Source: a virus
IMG/VR virus record: IMGVR_UViG_3300017963_000192
Span: 124,001-188,000 of that record
Length of the DNA stretch: 64,000 nucleotides
Strand: one strand, 5' to 3'
The notes beneath the pieces are model-generated. The model ran no database searches. It was not told the origin of the DNA and saw only the letters and a list, made by a program, of their open reading frames with translations. Of the stretch, positions 6,984 through 13,709 are shown in pieces. The position numbers were made by a program, and so were the translations under genes. Numbering within the stretch: the stretch's first letter is position 1; every line of letters begins with the position of its first letter.

Positions 6984-7640
6984 ATGCATTCAAACTTATC
7001 GTACATAAAAGAGTTCAAGGAAGATAATTTTTATAACATGAATTATTATGATTTAGAATTTTGGAGAGTTTTAGAATATTCTCTTTATCTTTTATATTCA
7101 AGACCTGTTGACCCAGACTTTGGGCAAGCACCAAAAAATTTTAACCCTATTTTAAGATGTGCTGGTATTGGTTTGTTTGATCCTTATATGATTGGTGGTA
7201 GCGAGGCTCGATATTTAGGTGTTGAAGGTTGGAAAGCTTGGCCAGAAAAAAACGGTTTAGAAAGAACCGTATTGTTATTAGAAAAAAATGTTGATGCTAT
7301 AAATAATCCAAACTTTTACAATAAACCTATTGTAGGAGAAACAAAGTATACAAGACACAGCCTATTAATAACAAATCATTTTATGTTTACAAAGGAAGTC
7401 ATTTCAGAAAATGAGATTATAATAAATTTTTGTAATATGAAAACCAAAAAGTTTAAGAGAGTTCACATAAAAAATTTAAGCATAATTAAAGATATGGTTT
7501 TCAACAAACAAAACTATGATGAAAATTTGATAAAATCAAATGTAGTTGATGGTTCTAATCTAGAAATAAAGGATGAAAATGTTAAAGAAATTCTAAAAAG
7601 GTTAGGTTTTTTAGAATCTGAAATAATCTATTTAAAATAA
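6984..7640 (+). CDS. Independently promoted plus-strand insert gene (moron-like)
   Basis: This gene lies backwards within the minus-strand head cassette and overlaps the end of the next gene by 9 bases tail to tail. I place the start at 6984 because transcription from 6926-6954 would begin near or after the earlier in-frame ATG (6957), and AGAGG precedes 6984. The product has 218 residues, is aromatic-rich (NFYNMNYYDLEFWRVLEYSL) and has no membrane segment or motif I recognise. An opposing gene with its own promoter inside a late operon is the usual look of a moron, often carrying lysogenic or anti-defence functions; that is inference. Confidence 0.8.
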   Translation: MHSNLSYIKEFKEDNFYNMNYYDLEFWRVLEYSLYLLYSRPVDPDFGQAPKNFNPILRCAGIGLFDPYMIGGSEARYLGVEGWKAWPEKNGLERTVLLLEKNVDAINNPNFYNKPIVGETKYTRHSLLITNHFMFTKEVISENEIIINFCNMKTKKFKRVHIKNLSIIKDMVFNKQNYDENLIKSNVVDGSNLEIKDENVKEILKRLGFLESEIIYLK

Positions 7641-9413
7641 TGCAACTTCTTCAACAGGTTCAATCTCCTCACCATATGGAGCAACTTCATAAAAATAAGA
7701 TCTTCTGTTTATAGGGTTTCCTCCAACAGAATCTCTTTCATTTATAGTTATTTTTATGTGTCTTGTTTCTCTTGAAGTTGCCAAAACTATTTTTGCAAAT
7801 GAACTCATAGCTTCTTGACCAGCTAATGTTTCTAATGCTTCAGAAACTCTTCTAAAAGCCTCCTCTTCATCGTTTATATACATAAATCTTGACATTACAT
7901 CTTTAACAACGTTATACCCAATATCTGAACCAGTTACCGAAATAAGTCTGCCCCCAACTTTATCCCATTCAATGTAACCTCGTATTGCAGGAAAGCCCTC
8001 TGATTCAATTAAATAATCACCAATCGAATGTCTTTCTTCAGTAGCCTCTTTCTCTCTATCTAATTCAAATGCATCAAGAACATCTTGACCTATTTTATTC
8101 CAAATATCAGTAACTTCTTTTATTGATAAATTCTCTTTTTCTACCCAATCAATAAAAACATCTTCTATTGTAGATACTCCTTTAACGTTGCTTGCGTATT
8201 TCCAAAATTCTTCAGATCTACTTTCTATTTTTTGGATGTATGTCTCTCCTATTTGTAATTCCTCTTCAATCCATTGTTTTGCTGCGGCTTGACATTCGTT
8301 GAGATTTCCCTTATCTTCTAATACCGAATGCATTTTCTTTAGAATTTCTCTCTCATCTTTTATATCTAAATCTTTTGCAATATCTGCTATTGATTTTGCA
8401 CTACCAACAGTTTGAATTTGTCTCGTGAATTCTCCTAATTTATCTATAACATTATCGTGAGATGCCGCTTTAGGCATATCCCCTTCTTCTGGTTCTTTTT
8501 TTGTTTCTTCTGGATTTCCTCCCTCAAGTCCACCTTTTTCTGCCTCTCCTGGTCTTCCTATGTTGGTTTCGGCTATCTCTGCTATTAATTCTGCATCTTC
8601 TTCAGTAACTTGCATACCAGTATTTTGAGAAATTAAATTAGGATCTCTTGAAGTTAATATTTTTCCTGTATCAGAAGTAATATCTTTTAAATCTTCTTCA
8701 GTAAGTACCGTTTCTGCAACTTTGATTCTATCAAAATTTTCGTAACTTATTTTATTATAATTTTCTATAGTATCTTTAAGTTTTTGATACCACCCTCTTA
8801 AAGGATTGGAAATCTCATCAGTTTCGTTTTCGTCAACCATTTGTGCTTTTTCTAACACAAAAGCAACAAACTTCTTTATAATTTCATCAGAGATATACCT
8901 TTTAATAGACTCTTTATCTTCAGTAACACCTTCTGGTGCTGGAGTCTCTGGTACGCTTGAAATGTCACTTTCTAAAACAGCATCCTCTTGAGCCCCCCTA
9001 ACTTTTAGGGGGAGTTCTGGGTTTGTTAGTCTATGTAACAGTTCCCTTATTCTACTTGCTTGTTTTAATAAAACGTTATCTAAAGAAGCCATTGGTTGTT
9101 CTCCTCTTTCCTTTTTAGATTTATAAGTTACATGCAATTGCATCTCATTTTGAAAAGCCCTATCAGTATGGTACTTTTCTTTAAATTGTTTCACAAGTTT
9201 TGACACTTCTTTTTTAGTAGCCAGTTCTATTGTGTCTACTTTAACACCACCCTCATAAATATCAACTAAGTAACCTTTTCCAACTTCAGCACCTGGTCTT
9301 TTTTTCTTAATAAAAATATCAACGCCAGCACCTGGGGTAACTTTTTCTCTACGTTTTGTTTCATCTTGAGAAGTGTCTTCCTCTTCGTGTATGTCTTCTT
9401 TAATTACTGGCAT
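7632..9413 (-). CDS. Large acidic head-associated protein with nested internal start
   Basis: A 593-residue acidic, mostly helical protein. The N-terminal 105 residues include a small beta-rich module (GYLVDIYEGGVKVDTIELAT). The upstream ribosome site is weak, whereas an ATG at 9092 has AGGAG eight bases before it, giving a nested 486-residue product starting MASLDNVLLKQASRIRELL. Around residue 405-455 lies the FWKYASNVKGVSTIEDVF domain shared with the gene at 6338-6844. The C-terminal 110 residues are more globular. Position between the protease-like and scaffold-like genes suggests a prohead core or internal virion protein. Function unknown. Confidence 0.75.
   Translation of the reverse strand: MPVIKEDIHEEEDTSQDETKRREKVTPGAGVDIFIKKKRPGAEVGKGYLVDIYEGGVKVDTIELATKKEVSKLVKQFKEKYHTDRAFQNEMQLHVTYKSKKERGEQPMASLDNVLLKQASRIRELLHRLTNPELPLKVRGAQEDAVLESDISSVPETPAPEGVTEDKESIKRYISDEIIKKFVAFVLEKAQMVDENETDEISNPLRGWYQKLKDTIENYNKISYENFDRIKVAETVLTEEDLKDITSDTGKILTSRDPNLISQNTGMQVTEEDAELIAEIAETNIGRPGEAEKGGLEGGNPEETKKEPEEGDMPKAASHDNVIDKLGEFTRQIQTVGSAKSIADIAKDLDIKDEREILKKMHSVLEDKGNLNECQAAAKQWIEEELQIGETYIQKIESRSEEFWKYASNVKGVSTIEDVFIDWVEKENLSIKEVTDIWNKIGQDVLDAFELDREKEATEERHSIGDYLIESEGFPAIRGYIEWDKVGGRLISVTGSDIGYNVVKDVMSRFMYINDEEEAFRRVSEALETLAGQEAMSSFAKIVLATSRETRHIKITINERDSVGGNPINRRSYFYEVAPYGEEIEPVEEVALF
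9090..9105 (-). promoter_or_regulatory. Internal ribosome site giving a nested product
   Basis: AGGAG (complement of 9101-9105) stands 8 bases before an in-frame ATG (9090-9092). It is much stronger than the site of the full-length start, so the shorter form may be the main product. Confidence 0.65.
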
Positions 9414-9440
9414 TATTACATTTCTTCTAATTTAAGATTC

Positions 9441-10325
9441 TTATGCCACTTTTAAATTTTCTAATCTATATATTAATTGATCAAACTGATTTGATAGTCT
9501 CTTTTTTTCGCTAATTGTACTAGCGTCCTTAATCATTCTATATATTGTGTTCATAAGATATATAACTTCTTGACCTTCTTCTGTATTAGCTACTTTAAGT
9601 AATCTTCCAGGAAGTATATCACTAACAGCATCAATAACGTATGCAGTATTACATGCGGGACTAGAAACTACAGACAATTCATAAAAATCCACACCTTTTA
9701 GTAATTCTGCAACTCTTCTCCCGTTATACCTTCCACCTCTTTGATATGTGAGGTGTGAGCACATATCAGATTCCTTAACAATCTTTTTACCACAACATGT
9801 TGCTATTGAATATTTAATAGAACATCCCATAGAAACAGGAACTCTTGTAGGATATTTTTGAAGAGTTCTAGCAATACTCGGTGCTTTTTTAGAATCCAAA
9901 CCATACAGACACACAACGTGACCATCTTCATAATCCTTAGTCATCATCATAGAATCGAAAAGCAATCCTATAGAATTTTCAAAAGACTGACTCTGGTGAT
10001 CTTTATAAAGAGCGGCAGTTCTAAATGTTTGGTATCTTGGTATCCCTTTTTCTGGGTGAATCTCTTCCAATTCAGTACGATCAAAATAATCAGCATTTTT
10101 ATTAACCTTAGATTCCCAAATACCTTTACCGTATTTACCATAGAAATCGCCAAAGTCTAATGCTCTTGTTGTACCGTAAATATAATCTTCAACAATTGGA
10201 GAAAGCCAATGCGTTCCTCTTTTAGTTTCAATTATTTCAGCTATTTTGTCCTTGTCTTTTTTACTGAACTCTTTGAATTGTTTATAGGTACTCGTTCTTC
10301 CGTAAATTGGTCTTACATTACTCAT
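9441..10325 (-). CDS. Probable prohead maturation protease
   Basis: A 294-residue protein with AGGAG before its ATG. The middle carries VPVSMGCSIKYSIATCCG, then a spaced Cys/His segment (DMCSHL) and VDFYELSVVSSPACNTAYVI. This order (SMGC, CCGK, CxHL, FxExSxVxxPA) matches the pattern I associate with head-maturation serine proteases of large myophages. Candidate catalytic residues are the His in EDGHVV and a Ser in the SMGC or ELSVVSS stretch. It lies between portal-side genes and scaffold-like genes, where a prohead protease is expected. A structural protein sharing the fold but not activity is the alternative. Confidence 0.6.
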   Translation of the reverse strand: MSNVRPIYGRTSTYKQFKEFSKKDKDKIAEIIETKRGTHWLSPIVEDYIYGTTRALDFGDFYGKYGKGIWESKVNKNADYFDRTELEEIHPEKGIPRYQTFRTAALYKDHQSQSFENSIGLLFDSMMMTKDYEDGHVVCLYGLDSKKAPSIARTLQKYPTRVPVSMGCSIKYSIATCCGKKIVKESDMCSHLTYQRGGRYNGRRVAELLKGVDFYELSVVSSPACNTAYVIDAVSDILPGRLLKVANTEEGQEVIYLMNTIYRMIKDASTISEKKRLSNQFDQLIYRLENLKVA

Positions 10326-10339
10326 TGATAATCTCCTAT

Positions 10340-10555
10340 TTAAAGTTCTCCTAGATTTTCTTCCTCTTGATAAATTGCAGCCTCTAAATCATCATCACTT
10401 ATTAACATACTTTTAAGTTCAAGTCCTAAAAGATATTCCTCATCACCTTCTGTTGATTCTAACATTAAATTGTATGCTGCATCTTCTACTAGCTCTGCCG
10501 GAACACTATGTCCAGCACAAATTACCTCATTATGGTCTATAGTTTTCTTAAATAT
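10340..10555 (-). CDS. Short protein without an ATG start, possible frameshift extension
   Basis: The frame is open from 10561 down to the stop at 10340 and reads like real coding sequence (IDHNEVICAGHSVPAELVED, then an acidic tail). It resembles small phage head-cluster proteins of the VPxELxxxA type. No ATG, GTG or TTG occurs near the beginning; the first ATG is halfway in. Either an ATA/ATT start is used, or ribosomes finishing the gene at 10548-11303 shift +1 at its ATT-TAA-G end and continue into this frame. The coordinates use the ATA at 10555 as a placeholder. Confidence 0.5.
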   Translation of the reverse strand: MFKKTIDHNEVICAGHSVPAELVEDAAYNLMLESTEGDEEYLLGLELKSMLISDDDLEAAIYQEEENLGEL

Positions 10556-11303
10556 TATCCATCATTCTTCTTTGTTCTTTAATTTTCTTTTTATCTATAA
10601 GGTGAGATTCACTTATAAAATCTATATCCACATTTAAATGCAAATCATCACCCTCTATTTTAGTTACAATTATTTTAGGAGTTTCAAAATTAGGAACTCC
10701 CTCAATACCTCCAGAGATATCTTCAGCCAAAATCTCTCTAAACAAGTAATCCTCTTCTTCAGTTGAAAAATAAATTGAAATTGCATAGTTAACATCATCT
10801 TCGGTAAGTTCTCTTTCCTCATCAGCACTATAAAGAATATCTTCAACAGCTTTTAATAAAAGAGACAAACTCACTTTACTATCAAATGATGCATCTCCTT
10901 CTGGCATTATATACTCTTGTCCATAATCATCTTCTTCTTTGTAAAAAGATAGATTAACATTAAGGTTTTCGACATTAGTTTTAAATTGGTTAGCAATTTT
11001 TACATCTGGAGAATCTTCAAAAATTGCTGTTTTCAAGAGTTCATTTATCCCATCAATATTCTTTAAATTCATTCTTAAACTCCTTTCTTCAGCTTCTTTT
11101 TCCATCTTTTTTAACTTTGTATAATAATCTGGTATCTCGTAAAGGTGATCGAGTGCTATAAGTTCAGCAACTTCTCTATTATTAGTATGTTCCATTTCAA
11201 CTTCAATACCCATATCTAATTGTTTTTGATCAACCTCGTTCGGAGTTAAATGTTTTCCAATCCCTTCCCAATTATCTGTATTAATTGTTACAGAAAACTT
11301 CAT
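10548..11303 (-). CDS. Hypothetical acidic head-cluster protein with nested start
   Basis: A 251-residue acidic protein with AGGAG before the ATG. Residues 1-77 form one domain. Residue 78 onward begins MNLKNIDGINELLKTA and is preceded by AAAGGAG seven bases upstream, so a 174-residue nested product is likely. This internal N-terminus resembles those of neighbouring small proteins (MEFRKANNINELV, MNFRNAVDINKLL). The rest is mixed alpha/beta without a motif I know. It may be extended by the short frame at 10340-10555. Confidence 0.75.
   Translation of the reverse strand: MKFSVTINTDNWEGIGKHLTPNEVDQKQLDMGIEVEMEHTNNREVAELIALDHLYEIPDYYTKLKKMEKEAEERSLRMNLKNIDGINELLKTAIFEDSPDVKIANQFKTNVENLNVNLSFYKEEDDYGQEYIMPEGDASFDSKVSLSLLLKAVEDILYSADEERELTEDDVNYAISIYFSTEEEDYLFREILAEDISGGIEGVPNFETPKIIVTKIEGDDLHLNVDIDFISESHLIDKKKIKEQRRMMDNI
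11070..11086 (-). promoter_or_regulatory. Internal ribosome site giving a nested product
   Basis: AAAGGAG (complement of 11080-11086) lies 7 bases before an in-frame ATG (11070-11072) whose product begins with the recurring head-cluster N-terminal motif. Confidence 0.65.
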
Positions 11304-11368
11304 GGCAATTCTCCTTTTAACCTTTTAAATTTAAAAAGTAATAAAATTTTGGCTAATTTTAAGTTTGT

Positions 11369-11827
11369 TTAGATAAGTTTTCTTGATTCCAATGCCATTT
11401 TTAAGAACTCCATAAATAACTGTAATGTTTCAGCATCCATCTCTACAAGACACGTTTCTGGTAGGGTTTCTTGCTGTTCTTCTGTTATAAATAAAATGGC
11501 ATTATCAATAATTTGTGATGGGTTTTCTTGCGGTAAAATTTGTTCAAAATCCTCTATACACTCTTCTTCTTGACTACTCAATCCATCAGGATATGTTTTA
11601 TAATATAATCTTTCAGCATCCTCATCAGATATGTTAAAATCATCCATTATTAAATCTTTTATTTGTTGTTTGTCTAATCCTTTTTGCTGTCTAATCCATA
11701 CAATTATTTCTTGTTCTTTTTGTGAGTCAAATCTTTGATAAGCCTGGGGTTTAGCAGGAGAATTTATAATTGAAGGATTGCTCTGCATCATAAAAGCAAA
11801 TTTTCTTTTTATTAATTCTTTATACAT
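11369..11827 (-). CDS. Hypothetical helical protein
   Basis: A 152-residue, glutamine- and glutamate-rich helical protein. It starts two bases beyond the stop of the small zinc-ribbon gene upstream and has no strong ribosome site (AAGGA about 16 bases away), so translation is probably coupled to that gene. There is no recognisable domain. Its place among small proteins downstream of the portal gene suggests a virion or assembly component. Confidence 0.75.
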   Translation of the reverse strand: MYKELIKRKFAFMMQSNPSIINSPAKPQAYQRFDSQKEQEIIVWIRQQKGLDKQQIKDLIMDDFNISDEDAERLYYKTYPDGLSSQEEECIEDFEQILPQENPSQIIDNAILFITEEQQETLPETCLVEMDAETLQLFMEFLKMALESRKLI

Positions 11828-11829
11828 AA

Positions 11830-11976
11830 TTATCTGTTTATTTCCTTAAAAGAAAATTTCTTATCAATTACTGTTACAACAATATTTAAATAATATTCCT
11901 TATTGCATTTAGAACATTTTACAAAATAAGAATCTTCCAATATTAAAAAAGATTCATTTCCACAAGTACATTTCAT
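11830..11976 (-). CDS. Mini zinc-ribbon protein (48 aa)
   Basis: A 48-residue protein with two CxC/CxxC pairs (MKCTCGNES, KCSKCNKEYY) spaced as in a small zinc ribbon. It fits exactly between the stop of 11980-12225 and the start of 11369-11827, which supports it being real despite its size. A weak ribosome site suggests coupled translation. Confidence 0.65.
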   Translation of the reverse strand: MKCTCGNESFLILEDSYFVKCSKCNKEYYLNIVVTVIDKKFSFKEINR

Positions 11977-11979
11977 TTT

Positions 11980-12225
11980 TTATTGCAAAAGAATTCTCTC
12001 TAAATCCTCAATTGCAAGTTCTTCTTTTTCTTCAGCAGCCATAAAATCTTTGCACTTTTGTAAGTATTCACCCATCATTTGTTTTTTCTCATCAATAACG
12101 GCATGTTCCTCTTGTTCCGCACTTTGAAGATCTTGTAAAGCATCCCTTGCTTCCTCAACTTGTTGTTCTGCATCCATTGATTTTCTTACTAGTTCATTTA
12201 TATTATTTGCTTTTCTAAATTCCAT
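11980..12225 (-). CDS. Small coiled-coil protein with MEFRKA N-terminus
   Basis: An 81-residue protein, nearly all charged helix with heptad character (residues 15-80). The start has GAGGTG seven bases upstream. The N-terminus MEFRKANNINELVRKS is one of several closely similar N-termini in this cluster. The second half is Glu-rich. Likely a prohead core or internal component; function is inferred from context. Confidence 0.75.
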   Translation of the reverse strand: MEFRKANNINELVRKSMDAEQQVEEARDALQDLQSAEQEEHAVIDEKKQMMGEYLQKCKDFMAAEEKEELAIEDLERILLQ

Positions 12226-12236
12226 TTTAACACCTC

Positions 12237-12614
12237 TTATATTGTGTATCCTAACAACTTCAAAAAATCATCTCTATAATCCATAATTTTTTGAATGGTT
12301 TCCGCATCTTGTTGCACAGAAAGTTTATTAATTAACCCATTTGCAAATTCATTTATTAATTCTTGAAGTTCTTGCGTAGTCCATTTAAATGCTTGATCTT
12401 CTTTTACCATTTCTTCCATACTTTTAATATTTCTAAACTCCATTTCAAATCCTCCATGTATCTTCATATCCCTTAAATGAGATTTAGCCTCTTCCTCCGT
12501 TTTGTGGGAAGATATTATTTTCCCGTTCTTATGATCTTTTATAACCCAAGGTGCTGATTCACCTTTAGAGTTTTTATGACCTTCTACGTGTTGTATGTAA
12601 CTATACTTGTTCAT
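12237..12614 (-). CDS. Two-domain small protein with nested MEFRN start
   Basis: A 125-residue protein. Residues 1-55 form a small alpha/beta module (GESAPWVIKDHKNGKIISSH, then EEEAKSHLRDMKIHGG) of the kind seen attached to phage head proteins. At residue 58 a new ATG (12443) has GGAGG seven bases upstream and begins MEFRNIKSMEEMVKE, the recurring N-terminal motif. A separate 68-residue product is therefore likely. The full-length start overlaps the upstream gene and has no clear ribosome site. Confidence 0.7.
   Translation of the reverse strand: MNKYSYIQHVEGHKNSKGESAPWVIKDHKNGKIISSHKTEEEAKSHLRDMKIHGGFEMEFRNIKSMEEMVKEDQAFKWTTQELQELINEFANGLINKLSVQQDAETIQKIMDYRDDFLKLLGYTI
12441..12455 (-). promoter_or_regulatory. 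Internal ribosome site giving a nested product
   Basis: GGAGG (complement of 12451-12455) lies 7 bases before an in-frame ATG (12441-12443) that begins a 68-residue product. Confidence 0.7.
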
Positions 12615-13227
12615 CTTTTATTTTAAAATTTATTGTTCCTTTTTCTTTGTCTAAATAAATAAAAGCCTCTTCAATATTTTCGATGTTGTTTTCTTTAGCT
12701 ATTTTTCTCAAAGTTCTTTCAATATTAAAATAATCATCATCACTTAATTTCATTTCGTTTGCATAAACGTTGCGTCTAAAAAAATCAGCTTCTTGTTCCA
12801 TTCCATTTTCCATAAGAAAGTCATATACTTGATGTTTTAATTCAGTATTCCCTTCTGTTTCTCTTTTTACATATGATATATTACCATTAATAAAACTCTC
12901 CGCAAGTTTCATTACAATTCTTTCTTGCATCCCTGATTCTTCAGAAGATTTTCTCTTTTGTGATAATGGTCCTGATTTTCCAGGTCCATGAACTTTTGTT
13001 GGTTCGTCTAAATATTTCTTTGGTATTTTATCTATAATAGTTCTCATGATATACTCCTTTGATTTATTATATTTTTTACCGCTTTCTTCAATAGCTTTTA
13101 TCTGATCTAAAAGTTTTTTAGGAGCACCTTTAGATTTTAGATAACTAATCCATTGTCCAGGGGTTCTCCCTTTCTTTGCAAATTTGTCGTAAAAATTATT
13201 TATCTTCATTTCTCTTGATATTTCCAT
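12601..13227 (-). CDS. Hypothetical protein with GRTPGQWISYLK module
   Basis: I place the start at 13227 because AAAGGAGAG lies just upstream; an earlier in-frame ATG lies inside the previous gene. The 208-residue product opens with a basic helical module (FYDKFAKKGRTPGQWISYLK, then GAPKKLLDQI). A linker with HGPGKSGPL follows, then a helical C-terminal domain. The opening module looks DNA- or protein-binding, but I recognise no family. It is co-transcribed with the portal gene. Confidence 0.75.
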   Translation of the reverse strand: MEISREMKINNFYDKFAKKGRTPGQWISYLKSKGAPKKLLDQIKAIEESGKKYNKSKEYIMRTIIDKIPKKYLDEPTKVHGPGKSGPLSQKRKSSEESGMQERIVMKLAESFINGNISYVKRETEGNTELKHQVYDFLMENGMEQEADFFRRNVYANEMKLSDDDYFNIERTLRKIAKENNIENIEEAFIYLDKEKGTINFKIKDEQV

Positions 13228-13228
13228 A

Positions 13229-13708
13229 TTACTCTCCTTTATGTTTTTCACTATGAAAAACTATTTTTTCTTTTGACTCCTCTTCAAGAGGAAAATCTTC
13301 ATATTTAAATATATCTGGCATATCTTCTGGGACATCAACAGTTTTTTTGTTTGATGCAACATCTAACATCTTTAAAATTTCATCATATATTTTAGGATTT
13401 GGATTTTTTACACCTAAACTTCTGGCTACTTCTTTAAATTTATCTAAATTAATAAAAGGAGATGCCTCTAATTCATTGTTTATAATGTATATATAAGCCT
13501 CTATATCATTTCTCCAATTAGGTAAATGCCCATACAAATTTTCTAGCTTTCCCCAAGTAACATCGTAGTATCGACTATCTGCTTTTCTATCTAATACTTT
13601 GTTTATAAGATTTGACAATCTTATTTCATCTCGTATCCGAGACGCTATGTCTCTTCTTTTTTTAGAAGATAACAATTTATTGATGTCTACAGCATTTCTA
13701 AAATTCAT
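13229..13708 (-). CDS. Small protein with MNFRNAVDI N-terminus
   Basis: The start at 13708 is preferred because GAGG lies nine bases upstream; the stop of the portal gene lies at 13710. The 159-residue product begins MNFRNAVDINKLLSSKKRR, the recurring N-terminal motif of this cluster, followed by a basic helix, a helical middle and an acidic tail (EDMPDIFKYEDFPLEEESKE). No known domain. Probably a head-assembly component made in stoichiometric relation to the portal. Confidence 0.75.
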   Translation of the reverse strand: MNFRNAVDINKLLSSKKRRDIASRIRDEIRLSNLINKVLDRKADSRYYDVTWGKLENLYGHLPNWRNDIEAYIYIINNELEASPFINLDKFKEVARSLGVKNPNPKIYDEILKMLDVASNKKTVDVPEDMPDIFKYEDFPLEEESKEKIVFHSEKHKGE

Positions 13709-13709
13709 A

